From CAVTRI01 sp963737075 (lineage in GTDB: Bacteria > Actinomycetota > Acidimicrobiia > Acidimicrobiales > Palsa-688): a stretch of DNA of 64,000 bases. Below, piece by piece: positions 7,949-16,008 of the stretch (position 1 is its first letter; every line of letters starts with the position of its first letter). The DNA is taken from assembly GCA_963737075.1 (NCBI GenBank), contig CAVTRI010000001.1:1798001-1862000 (forward strand), in the 5' to 3' direction. A model generated the notes under the pieces. That model made no database searches and was not told where the DNA came from. It saw nothing but the letters and a program-made list of their open reading frames with translations. The position numbers and the translations under genes were made by a program.

Positions 7949-9345
7949 GCTCGTGCCTCTACCCTCGAAGCGGCTGCCTCGGGCACGTCCAAGTCGGTCA
8001 CCGACGTCGGAAGTTCCGGGGAACCGCCACACTCTTGGCGGAGCACAGGCATGATCTCCTCTGCGAAGTATTGCATCTGCGCCTCGATCTCCGCCCCGTT
8101 GAAGCCCCCAAGCTCGAACCAGCTGCAGAACATGAAGTCGTCGTAACCGCAAACCTCTTTGATCTTCATGATCGCGTCGATGACATACTGCTTGGACCCG
8201 TGGATCGCCACCTCCTTGCGACGGAGGAGGTCGGCGGTGACCTTCGTGTTCAAGTCTAAGAATGGCTCGTCGGCGTCGGCGAGAACGGCCGCGAACCCGA
8301 ACGGGCCGTAATAGTCCCACTGCAGTTCCATGGCCCGTCCGGCCCGGTCGAGGTCCCCGATGCCCTTTTCGACCACGTGGATATAGCGGCAGGTGACCAC
8401 GCCCCGGCGCCGCTCGGCATCCCAGCCGAACTTGAACTTGCCGCGGCCGAGGCGGTCCGGCCAGCCCTGCTTCTCGGCCTCGTCGTAGTACACCTCGATG
8501 TTCTTGCGCAACCGCGAGTTCGGTTCGACGATGAAGTACCCATTGATGCCGCGCTGCGCGGCCCAGCGGATCGAGCGCTCGGAGGTGAGCGGCTCCCACA
8601 TCTGGGGGTGGGGTTTCTGCAGCGGCTGGGGGTACACCGCAATCTCCCGCAATGTCGTGGTCGTGGCCTGCACCGGGTTGCCCGCGGAGTACATGTCGGG
8701 CGCACCCAGCTTGAGCACGTCGTCCAGGCTGCGTCCCACACCCGGCTGGCTGAAGTAGGCGATCGTCTGCTTGTGGTTCCACTTCGTGTAGCTCGGGGGG
8801 GTCGAGAAGAACTCCCCGTGGTGGGACATGGATGGCTGTGTCCACGCGGCCATGATCATCTCGTAGGCCTCTTCGTAGTACGAGCGATTGCGCTCCTGGT
8901 CCTGGATCGTCGACCCGTACGGCCAGCCGAAGACCTCATTTTCTCGCGGCTGATAGCCGCGGCCGATCCCGCACTCAACGCGCCCGCCAGAGATTACGTC
9001 GAGCATCGCCACCTGCTCGGCGAAGCGCACGGGATGCCACCAGGTGATGATGTTCGCGGTCTGTCCCAGACGAATGCGCTTGGTGCGCGAGGCGATGGCC
9101 GCTTCGGCGAGCAGCGGGTTGGGGCTGAACTCGGCGCCCTCCGGCTGGAAGTGGTGTTCGGTCATGAAGTAGTAGTCGAAGCCGAGTTGGTCCGCGAGAA
9201 TGCCCTGTCGGACCTGGTTGACGAGGCCCCGTTGCGCGGACTCGTGCGTCGCCGTCAGATCCCCGTCGTTGACGACGACCCCGTCCGGGGTCACCTTGGT
9301 CGGTAGGTCTGCCGCCCCGTTGTGGAAAATGCCAATCTCGATCAC
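7945..9345 (-). CDS. LLM-class (luciferase-like) flavin-dependent monooxygenase, extended form
   Basis: The 466-residue product shows the bacterial luciferase-like TIM barrel: a GIFHNG start, YYFMTEHHF near residue 60, the RIRLGQTANIITWWHPVRFA and EQVAMLDVISGGRVECGIGR blocks, and a C-terminal helix region. These enzymes use FMNH2 or F420 with or without O2 to oxidise carbonyls or other groups. It is about 120 residues longer than the common 340-residue form. The extra sequence is in the region near 155-345, which includes many aromatic residues, and in the Glu-rich C-terminus. It is followed by the coupled lactonase gene and preceded by a perfect palindrome at 9470-9486. The regulator and zinc-ribbon genes lie upstream on the same strand. 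Confidence 0.88.
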   Translation of the reverse strand: MIEIGIFHNGAADLPTKVTPDGVVVNDGDLTATHESAQRGLVNQVRQGILADQLGFDYYFMTEHHFQPEGAEFSPNPLLAEAAIASRTKRIRLGQTANIITWWHPVRFAEQVAMLDVISGGRVECGIGRGYQPRENEVFGWPYGSTIQDQERNRSYYEEAYEMIMAAWTQPSMSHHGEFFSTPPSYTKWNHKQTIAYFSQPGVGRSLDDVLKLGAPDMYSAGNPVQATTTTLREIAVYPQPLQKPHPQMWEPLTSERSIRWAAQRGINGYFIVEPNSRLRKNIEVYYDEAEKQGWPDRLGRGKFKFGWDAERRRGVVTCRYIHVVEKGIGDLDRAGRAMELQWDYYGPFGFAAVLADADEPFLDLNTKVTADLLRRKEVAIHGSKQYVIDAIMKIKEVCGYDDFMFCSWFELGGFNGAEIEAQMQYFAEEIMPVLRQECGGSPELPTSVTDLDVPEAAASRVEARA

Positions 9346-9469
9346 GGCGCCATCCTCTCCTCGCTGTCGTTGCGGTTCCCAACTGGTCGCACCCGGTGCA
9401 CGACCGACTGTTCGGCGGCGACCACGACGCCGTCACTAGGCAGTCTTCAGCGAGCTGGCGCCACGCGGC

Positions 9470-9486
9470 TGTCCCAATCTGGGACA
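9470..9486. promoter_or_regulatory. Perfect 17-bp palindrome upstream of the LLM-lactonase operon
   Basis: TGTCCCA, three bases ATC, then TGGGACA. It lies about 125-141 bp upstream of the LLM start and 17-33 bp beyond the FmdB stop. The distance suits an activator site of the GAF/AAA+/Fis regulator encoded just upstream. It could alternatively be a short terminator hairpin for the regulator-FmdB transcript, but no T-run follows in that direction. Confidence 0.55.
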
Positions 9487-9502
9487 CGACATGTCAACCG
9501 CG

Positions 9503-9898
9503 TTACGAACCGGCGTGGTCGTGCGAGTGGGTGCGTGCGACCGGAGAATGCCCCGGGGCGTGCTGGTCGTCGGTCCCGCTGGCTTCGAGCCTCTCCTGGC
9601 GTGCCAGCTCGCGTTCGAGCGTGCGGTTGTCACCCTTCGCCCGAGCGATCCAGGCAGGCGCGACCGACGGATCAAGATGGCAGAGGGCGGGTACGCCACG
9701 GTGCATCAGGCAGGCGGGCGTCGGTGAAGAGGGCGCGGTGGTTCCGGTAGGCGGTCCGCCGCGCACGACAGCCGGCGCGCTGAAGAGCCGGCGCGCGGCG
9801 CCGCCGCATGCCACACAGGCCAGAGTGGGCGGGGGCGGCGAGGGCAGGCGCTGCTCCATGACGCCGCCGCAGCGGTCGCAGCGATAGTCGACGAACAT
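9503..9898 (-). CDS. FmdB-type zinc-ribbon protein
   Basis: ATG at 9898 shares a base with the stop of the upstream regulator gene (TGATG), so the two are translated together. The first 45 residues form a CxxC...CxxC zinc ribbon: VDYRCDRCGG and LACVACGG, followed by ARRLFSAP, the pattern of the FmdB putative regulatory family. The remaining 85 residues are not recognised; they hold a Pro/Thr-rich stretch, a charged ARAKGDNRTLERELARQERL helix and a His-rich tail THSHDHAGS. FmdB-like ribbons are often next to amidase or oxygenase operons; their job is not well defined. A metal-sensing or protein-binding role in the LLM-lactonase unit is a guess. Confidence 0.75.
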   Translation of the reverse strand: MFVDYRCDRCGGVMEQRLPSPPPPTLACVACGGAARRLFSAPAVVRGGPPTGTTAPSSPTPACLMHRGVPALCHLDPSVAPAWIARAKGDNRTLERELARQERLEASGTDDQHAPGHSPVARTHSHDHAGS

Positions 9899-11652
9899 CA
9901 GAACGCGTTTCGCTCCAAGTCGATCCCGTATGCGGCCAGCTTCCGGTACAGGGTCGAGCGCGAGATCCCGAGCGCGGCAGCCGCCCCGATCTTGTTCCCA
10001 CCGACCGCGTCGAGCGCGGAGACGATGGCGTCGCACTCGATCTGTTCGAGCTTTCCGAGCGGCCGGTGCCCGAGGGCGGCCTTGTACTCCGGGGGCAAGT
10101 CCTGCAATCCAACGTCACCAGCCCGCCGCCGCCCGACGACCTGACAGACGAGCGACTCGAGCTCGCGGACGTTACCGGGCCACCGATAGCGGCTGAGAGC
10201 CTGTATCGCGGCCGGCGTCCAGCGCATGGCCCTGGCGCCGTGGCGGGCCGACAACACCTTTAGCAGCGGCCGGATGTCTGCCGCCCGTACCCGGAGCGGA
10301 GGAACAATGATCCGGGCCGGAAACCGGTCGACTAGTGCCCGCGGCGCCTGGTCGATCCAGCCTTGACCGGCGGTCACCGCCCGGTGGCACCCCTTGTGCC
10401 CTTCCTCGACGAGGGCGACGAGAGCGAGTGCCACGTCATCGGGCATGAGGTCGGCGTGTCTCACGACAAGCGTGCCAGGTGTCGCCAGCGCCGAGCGGGC
10501 CCGGGCCAGCCAGTCTGGGGCACTCTCAACCGGCAGGAGTGCGGCGTCGATCACCCGTGGCTCGCCCTGGAGGCGGCGAAGGCTGTGAAGCGCCTCGGCC
10601 ACCGCGAGCTTCCCAGTACCCGGGGTCCCCAGCAGCGCCACCCCGACGGTCTTGCCTACCTGCGCCTGCACGCCGGCACAGACTGCGTGCCATTCGGGCG
10701 TGCCGCCCGCGAGGCCGGGCAGCCCCGAGCGGGCGTGTCGGCGTTCGGCATGGCCGTGCGGAAGATCCAGCTCGATCAGGGATCCGAGCACGTCGCCGCC
10801 CTCGGCGACGGGGCACACCCTGGCGCGCGTGACGACACCTGAGTCCAGGACGACGTCCTCTGCCGACGTCCCGTTTCGAAGGGCGCGGGCCGCTGACTCC
10901 CACAGCAGCGCGTGGTCCGCGGGTCCGAGCAGGCGCCCGGCCGCCGGGTTGGCGATGATGACGTCCCGACTGAGCGCGATCACCGGTCCGCTCGACCGCC
11001 GCGACTCGGCCAGAAACCGTTCCAGCAACAAGCGCTCGACTCTCGAGGTGGCGTCATACAGGCGACCGGTGATCTCGTGGGCCGCTTCCAGCACCATGGG
11101 GAGCATCAGCCGATTCGTGTCCTCGTACCGGCACGTCAGGTCGAGGACGCCCTCGAACCTACGGGTCAGCGGGTGGACGAGCGGCGCGCCGACGCAGGTA
11201 AACGGCGCGAACATCTCATGGTAATGCTCGGATCCGGCCACGACTGTCGGGCGGCGCCGCTCGACCGCCGTGCCGAGACCGTTGGTGCCAACCACCTCCT
11301 CCCCGTAGCACGCCCCGGGCACCGCGAGCACCCTGTCCAGCGACGACCGCAGGCCTCGGTCACCGTCCCGGCGAGCCAGGATGCGGGCGTGCGCGTCGCT
11401 GATGATGATGGTGGTGACCGTCCCCTTCAGCTCGTCGGTCAAGCGGTCAAGCACCGGGTTGGCCGCCCGGAGCAGTCTGCGCGCACGGTCGCCGATCTCG
11501 TCCACCCGAACATCAGGGAACCGGTCCACCGGCACGCCGCTCGACGCCGACCGCCTCCATGACGCCATGATCTCCTGGCGAACCCGGGCGGAAACGAACG
11601 CGTCCTCTAAGAACCGATCCCGGTCGACTGCGTTCGGCGACAGATGCCGCAC
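9898..11652 (-). CDS. AcoR/MimR-type transcriptional activator (GAF, degenerate AAA+, Fis HTH)
   Basis: The 584-residue protein starts at GTG 11652 behind a strong AGGAGG with 6-base spacing; the open frame reaches further up but without such a site. An N-terminal RQEIMASWRRSASSGV helix leads to a GAF domain with GEEVVGTNGLGTAVE and TCVGAPLVHPLTRR, as in acetoin- and alkane-monooxygenase-type activators. An AAA+ module has a Walker A (LLGTPGTGKLAV) and the WPGNVRELESLV motif. The C-terminus has a Fis-type HTH (GGNKIGAAAALGISRSTLYR). The sigma-54-contacting GAFTGA loop is absent, and the region between Walker A and the Asp strand is short. It is the first gene of a leftward set with FmdB, LLM and lactonase, and probably regulates them. 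Confidence 0.88.
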   Translation of the reverse strand: MRHLSPNAVDRDRFLEDAFVSARVRQEIMASWRRSASSGVPVDRFPDVRVDEIGDRARRLLRAANPVLDRLTDELKGTVTTIIISDAHARILARRDGDRGLRSSLDRVLAVPGACYGEEVVGTNGLGTAVERRRPTVVAGSEHYHEMFAPFTCVGAPLVHPLTRRFEGVLDLTCRYEDTNRLMLPMVLEAAHEITGRLYDATSRVERLLLERFLAESRRSSGPVIALSRDVIIANPAAGRLLGPADHALLWESAARALRNGTSAEDVVLDSGVVTRARVCPVAEGGDVLGSLIELDLPHGHAERRHARSGLPGLAGGTPEWHAVCAGVQAQVGKTVGVALLGTPGTGKLAVAEALHSLRRLQGEPRVIDAALLPVESAPDWLARARSALATPGTLVVRHADLMPDDVALALVALVEEGHKGCHRAVTAGQGWIDQAPRALVDRFPARIIVPPLRVRAADIRPLLKVLSARHGARAMRWTPAAIQALSRYRWPGNVRELESLVCQVVGRRRAGDVGLQDLPPEYKAALGHRPLGKLEQIECDAIVSALDAVGGNKIGAAAALGISRSTLYRKLAAYGIDLERNAF

Positions 11653-11724
11653 TCTTCGCCTCCTGCTCCCCTCTCGCCTGGCAACCCGGCGTCGGCAAGG
11701 TGCTCGACTACTCGCACTGCATGC

Positions 11725-11739
11725 TGTCCCAAAACGACA
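11725..11739. promoter_or_regulatory. Half-match of the LLM-operon palindrome upstream of the regulator gene
   Basis: TGTCCCA at 11725-11731 is identical to the left arm of the perfect palindrome at 9470. After three bases comes a poor right arm sharing only GACA. It lies about 75-85 bp upstream of the regulator's GTG start and could serve autoregulation. Confidence 0.25.
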
Positions 11740-11891
11740 TCGCCTGCAACCTGCGGCATCCTCCGTCGGAATCGTCCTCCGCAGCGAGGAGTCCAACATG
11801 AGTGCGTCACCGTCTCGACCGACGCGGGCGGCACGGCCAGCAAGAGTGGGTCCGACCACTCACACCGAACGACGCTCTTAGGATCGTGGAA

Positions 11892-13358
11892 ATGGTGACG
11901 ACGGTGTTGCGAGGCGGGCGGGTCATAGATCCGGGCATGGGGACCGAGGAGGTCGCGGACGTGCTCATCGATGGGAGACGGGTCGCTGCGGTAGGACAAG
12001 ACATTCGAGGTGACCGAACGGTCGACGTGGCTGGGCTGATCGTCGGACCGGGGTTCATCGACCTGCACAGCCACGTGCACAGCATCGCCGGCCAGCGACT
12101 CCAAGCTCTCGACGGGGTTACCACGTCACTGGAGTTGGAAGCGGGGGTTATGCCCGTTGCCGAGGGGTACCGGCGGGCTGGTGAGGAGGGGCGGCCCCTC
12201 AACTACGGCTTCTCCGGCTCGTGGGCGGATGCTCGGGGCCAGGTCCTCGCCGGGGTGCATCCCGACGGCGACATTGTCCGGTCTCTATCGCTGCTGGCCG
12301 ACGAGGGGTGGCAGCGGTCCTCGACAGCTGACCAGCTCGACGTGTGGCTCGGCCTGTTGCGCCGGGACATAGAGGCGGGCGCCCTGGGCGTCGGGATCCT
12401 CGTCGGCTACGCCCCCAGGACCGATCCCGGCGAGTACCTCGCAGTTGCCCGTCTGGCGGCCGAGGCCGGAGTGCCGACGTGGACGCACGTGCGCGACCTG
12501 GTCGAGATGGACCCCTCGACGCCGGTGGACGGCTCGTCGGAGGTGGTCGCCGCCGCGGGTGAGACAGGCGCCCACATGCACCACTGTCACGTCAACTCGA
12601 CCTCGCGCCGCCACATAGACCGGGTCCTGGCCACGATCGAGAAGGCCCAGTCCGCCGGTTCTCGAGTCACCGTAGAGGCGTACCCCTACGCTGCCGGATC
12701 GACCGCCGTAGGCGCCTTCTTCCTGGCGCCGGAGCGCCTTGCGGCGATGGGTTCCCGCCCTTCGAACATCGTCCTGCTGCCGAGCGGCGAGCGCGTGGCG
12801 GACGAGGCCAGGCTGCGCCAGGTGCGGGCACAGGCGCCCGGGACGCCGTGCATCATCGAGTTCCTCGAGGAGTCCGACCCGGGCGACTGCGCCATCATGC
12901 AGAGGTCGCTTCTGTTTCCTGACAGCATCGTCGCCAGCGACGCAATGCCGGTCTTCTGGCCCGACGGCAGCCGCGAGTCGACGAGCTGGCCACTACCCGC
13001 CGGCGGCAGCACCCATCCCCGGACAGCAGGCACGTTTTGCAAGACGCTCCGGATGTTCGTCCGCGAGTCCGGCCAGTGGTCGTGGCTGGAAGCCTTCCGC
13101 CGCTGTTCCTGGCTTCCTGCTAGGGCGCTCGACTTCGCCCCTGCCGCTCGCTCGAAGGGCTACCTGGCTCCGGGGGCCGACGCAGACATCGTCGTGCTCG
13201 ACCCTCTCGCCGTCACTGACGCCGCCACGTACGTGGATCCGACGCGACCGTCGGTCGGGGTGAAGCACCTGCTCGTTGGCGGCCAAGCGGTGGTCCGGGA
13301 CGGCGCACTGGTGCCCGACGCGCTTCCGGGCCGGCCGCTTCGCGCCGAGCCCCGATAA
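11892..13358 (+). CDS. Amidohydrolase of the N-acyl-D-amino-acid deacylase (D-aminoacylase) type
   Basis: The 488-residue product begins VTTVLRGGRVIDPG and ends with a second beta-strand block (GYLAPGADADIVVLDP ... VKHLLVGGQAVVRDG), the composite beta-sandwich of amidohydrolases. The metal motif is in PGFIDLHSHVHS, where the family usually has HxH. Other landmarks are GALGVGILVGYAPRT, THVRD, HMHHCHVNS and VASDAMPVF. It probably hydrolyses an N-acyl amino acid or a cyclic amide. ATG 11892 fits the first strand; the open frame starts earlier at 11802 with junk-like residues. It is divergent from the AcoR-type regulator, so that regulator might also act on it. A second, unrelated member of the same family lies at 21842. 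Confidence 0.85.
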   Translation: MVTTVLRGGRVIDPGMGTEEVADVLIDGRRVAAVGQDIRGDRTVDVAGLIVGPGFIDLHSHVHSIAGQRLQALDGVTTSLELEAGVMPVAEGYRRAGEEGRPLNYGFSGSWADARGQVLAGVHPDGDIVRSLSLLADEGWQRSSTADQLDVWLGLLRRDIEAGALGVGILVGYAPRTDPGEYLAVARLAAEAGVPTWTHVRDLVEMDPSTPVDGSSEVVAAAGETGAHMHHCHVNSTSRRHIDRVLATIEKAQSAGSRVTVEAYPYAAGSTAVGAFFLAPERLAAMGSRPSNIVLLPSGERVADEARLRQVRAQAPGTPCIIEFLEESDPGDCAIMQRSLLFPDSIVASDAMPVFWPDGSRESTSWPLPAGGSTHPRTAGTFCKTLRMFVRESGQWSWLEAFRRCSWLPARALDFAPAARSKGYLAPGADADIVVLDPLAVTDAATYVDPTRPSVGVKHLLVGGQAVVRDGALVPDALPGRPLRAEPR

Positions 13359-13457
13359 GGCTCAGGGAGGACCAGCGATTACCCGGATCGTCGATTCACT
13401 GGCATTGCGCCCCGACTGCCCCGATATGCACGCTCATGGCTGAAGTCGCCCATCTCG

Positions 13458-13540
13458 CTGACTACGAGCGCACCGCCGGCATCACGAGCCTGCGCCGTGG
13501 TCGGCCACGCCGCATCCCTGACTACGACCGCAATGCCGGC
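13458..13540. repeat. Two imperfect 23-bp direct repeats, 60 bp apart
   Basis: CTGACTACGA at 13458 and 13518 start two copies that agree at 20 of 23 positions and end in GCCGGC. The period is exactly 60 bp. They lie between the amidohydrolase stop and the acetyltransferase start; no function is evident. Confidence 0.45.
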
Positions 13541-13595
13541 GCCTCGAATGCTCCCAGCCGGCGCGACTCTGCGCCACGCTTGGCAGTATGGAACC

Positions 13596-14045
13596 GTGGA
13601 TCGGTCCCCCAATCTGGACATCGTGATCAACAGTGAGCTCGAGCGAGTCGACTGGCAGCAAGCCAAGGCTGACCTAGCCAACGACGACTTTGACAACGGG
13701 CGCACGGCTCACGCGCTCCGCTTATCGTTTCTTCAGTCCCAGCACGTCGCACTGGCGTGGGCCGATGAGCACCTCGTGGGAATGGCGCGAATGCTCTCCG
13801 ACGGGTTCTGCAACGCCTATCTCCTCGATGTATGGACAGCCTCGGCCTTCCGCCGTCAAGGAACTGGTGCTCGAATGGTGAAATACCTCCTCGACCGAGT
13901 ACCCGGGCAACATGTGGGTCTCCAGACTGACGATGCGGAAGCCTTCTACCGGTCGCTGGGGTTCTGCGCACAACCGGAATTCATGTCTGTTGTGGTTGGC
14001 ACCTGGCTTGGCAACGCCGCCAACAGATCGGGTTCGGAGCTATAA
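13596..14045 (+). CDS. GNAT-family N-acetyltransferase
   Basis: From GTG 13596 the product has 149 residues. The GNAT core is clear: the strand VALAWADEHLVGMARMLSDG, a conserved strand AYLLDVWTASAFRRQGTGARMV with the acetyl-CoA-binding R-x-x-G-x-G/A signature, and a C-terminal DAEAFYRSLGF motif near 125. Members acetylate small molecules or protein amines; the substrate is unknown. A GTG at 13623 is an equally possible start, and the longer open frame from 13497 runs through low-complexity text and the repeat region. Confidence 0.8.
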   Translation: MDRSPNLDIVINSELERVDWQQAKADLANDDFDNGRTAHALRLSFLQSQHVALAWADEHLVGMARMLSDGFCNAYLLDVWTASAFRRQGTGARMVKYLLDRVPGQHVGLQTDDAEAFYRSLGFCAQPEFMSVVVGTWLGNAANRSGSEL

Positions 14046-14075
14046 CCCCCGAGCTGCGATCGCGTCACCGACGCG

Positions 14076-14750
14076 ATGCCCACTGAACGGGGCCGCGCGA
14101 TATCGACCTGGCAAACTTGCGTAGTGGACGGCCAACCCTTCCCCTCCGAGTTCTTCAACCGGGCTGACCCGTCCCCCGATTCCGTGTTCTACTCGTGGCC
14201 GCGTCTGGTGACCCACATTGACGATGATGCCGTCGCCGCCGTCGGGGTCCTTTACGACGAGCTCGGGGTCGGCGGTGACGTCCTCGATCTGATGGGGTCT
14301 TGGGTGTCGCACTTCCGTACTCGGCCGGAGCGTCTGACGGTGCTCGGGTTGAACGCGGAGGAGCTCGAGGCAAACCCGCTAGCAGCGGTGACCGTCGTGC
14401 ATGACCTTAACGCCGATCCGAAGCTGCCGTTCGCCGATGGGTCCTTCGACGCCGCGGTGTGTTGCGTTTCGGTCGATTACCTCACGAGGCCTGTCGAAGT
14501 CTTCAGCGACGTGGCACGAGTGTTGCGGCCCGGAGGGCCGTTTGTCTGCGCCTTTTCAAATCGCTGCTTTCCGAGCAAAGCTATTCGTGGCTGGCTGTAC
14601 ACCGATGACGAGCAGCATCTCGAGATCGTCGAGCGGTACTTCCGACTCGCACATGGCTGGGGAGATCCCCGCAGCGCACGACGCACGCCGATCTCCCACA
14701 GGGGCGATCCGCTGTTGGCTGTGTGGGCGCACCGCACGCTCGACGTGTGA
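14076..14750 (+). CDS. SAM-dependent methyltransferase-like protein
   Basis: The 224-residue protein has a class I methyltransferase layout: motif I around DVLDLMGSWVSHF, the acidic strand VLGLNAEELEANP, and the later VVHDLNADPKLPFADGSFDA, VCCVSVDYLTRP and ARVLRPGGPFVCAFSNRCF strands. The first motif has MGSW in place of the canonical GxGxG, a pattern typical of a large uncharacterised subfamily of short methyltransferases. The substrate cannot be inferred. It follows the GNAT gene on the same strand after 30 bp, so the two may be co-transcribed. Confidence 0.8.
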   Translation: MPTERGRAISTWQTCVVDGQPFPSEFFNRADPSPDSVFYSWPRLVTHIDDDAVAAVGVLYDELGVGGDVLDLMGSWVSHFRTRPERLTVLGLNAEELEANPLAAVTVVHDLNADPKLPFADGSFDAAVCCVSVDYLTRPVEVFSDVARVLRPGGPFVCAFSNRCFPSKAIRGWLYTDDEQHLEIVERYFRLAHGWGDPRSARRTPISHRGDPLLAVWAHRTLDV

Positions 14751-14830
14751 AGGCGTGCTCGCAGAATCGGCGTGGCCTGCCGGTGGTACCCTCGCGGTTC
14801 CTGGGCTCGACAAACCAAGGGGCGGCCGCG

Positions 14831-15921
14831 GTGTTCTTTAAGCAGTACTTTCTCAGTTGTCTCTCTCATGCGTCTCACTTGATCGGCGACGACTCGTCCG
14901 GCCGGGCCCTTGTCGTTGATCCCCAGCGCGACGTTTCGGGCTACCTGGCGGACGCGGAGAAGAACGGGTTGCGCATCGAGCGGGTCGTCGAGACCCACTT
15001 CCATGCTGATTTCCTCTCCGGGCACCTCGAGTTGGCCGCCCAGACCGGAGCGGTGATCTCCTATGGCTTCGGGGCGCACGCCGACTTTCCGATCGATGTC
15101 CTGCACGACGGTCAACGCCTGTGCCAGGGCGATGTGACTCTGGAGGTGCGGGCGACCCCGGGGCACACGCCCGAATCGATCTGTCTTGTCGTCTATGAGC
15201 GTCCGAACGACACCGTTCCGTCCGATGTCTTGACCGGAGACACACTCTTCATCGGCGACGTTGGCCGGCCCGATCTGCTGGCCAGCCAGGGGGTCACGGC
15301 CGATCAGCTGGCCCACCACCCCTCGACCTGGCTGCGGTCCGGGCGTTGCAGGAGTCAGGCGGAGCCGTTCTCGACACCCGGGATCCGTCCGATTTCGCCG
15401 CCCTGCATCTCCGGGGTGCGCTAAACGTGAGCCTGCGGAGCCGGTTCGCTGAGTTCTCCGGCGATGTCCTTCGTCCCGGCCAGCCGATAGCACTCATCTC
15501 TGATCCCGGTCTGGAACTTGAGGCCAAGGTTCGCCTGGCTCGCATCGGCTTCGACACGGTCGTCGGCGCCCTGGACGACCACCTGCAGACGCTGGCCGAC
15601 AATCCGGCCGTGGCTGAGCCCAGTTCCCGGCTGAGCGCCGCCGATTTGGCCGCTCGCCTGCAGCAACCGAACGGAACCGTCCTCATCGACGTTCGCAATC
15701 CTGGCGAAGTGGTCGACGGCATGATCGAAGGTGCGATCAACGTTCCGCTACCCCGGCTCCTTGACGCGGTCGATGAGATCGACCGCCGGCACCCGGTCGT
15801 GGTGTACTGCGCAAACGGCATGCGCTCGAGCATCGCGGCCAGCGTGCTCGCCTCGGCCGGCTATCCTGACGTGTCCGACCTGCTTGGTGGTTATCCGGCC
15901 TGGCGAGCGCTCGTCAAGTAG
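14831..15921 (+). pseudogene. Persulfide-dioxygenase-like MBL/rhodanese protein with internal deletion and frameshift
   Basis: A GTG at 14831 opens an MBL domain: FFKQYFLSCLSHASHLIGDD, the metal motif ETHFHADFLSGH, TPGHTPESICLVV and LTGDTLFIGDVGRPDLL. The frame then leaves the family at about 15315. In another frame the text resumes as LDLAAVRALQESGGAVLDTR, running into two rhodanese domains (the second with VVYCANGMRSS, active-site Cys present) up to 15921. Normal relatives of about 460 residues have roughly 90-100 residues between these points, including the AHGAGSACG segment with a metal-binding His. That block is missing, so a deletion of several hundred bases that also changed the frame is the best reading. 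The dioxygenase half cannot work without it. A C-terminal rhodanese piece from 15346 could still be made. Confidence 0.8.
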
Positions 15922-15971
15922 GCACGTGACCGAGCCTTAGCACTTGGCGATCTGACGACTCCTTCGCACCT

Positions 15972-16001
15972 TTGACAACCAAACGGGTCGTCCCGTATGG
16001 T
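15972..16001 (+). promoter_or_regulatory. Promoter with 24-bp palindromic operator for the TetR-SRPBCC operon
   Basis: TTGACA at 15972-15977 and TATGGT at 15996-16001 form -35 and -10 boxes with an 18-base spacer. A palindrome at 15978-16001 fills the gap: ACCA-A-ACGGG, centre TCGT, CCCGT-A-TGGT, with only the A:A pair and the outer centre pair unmatched. The expected transcription start falls at about 16008-16009, on the GTG start codon, so the message is probably leaderless. A TetR dimer bound here would block both boxes. Confidence 0.75.
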
Positions 16002-16008
16002 TATGCGC

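Noticed and set aside
7949..8845. N-terminal extension of the lactonase frame by about 300 codons
   Set aside because: It lies inside the LLM oxidoreductase gene in another frame. The lactonase fold is complete from the GTG at 7948 with a GTGA overlap.
8377..9306. 309-codon plus-strand frame antisense to the LLM gene
   Set aside because: Composition is shadow-like and no family is recognisable; the LLM text on the other strand is conserved throughout.
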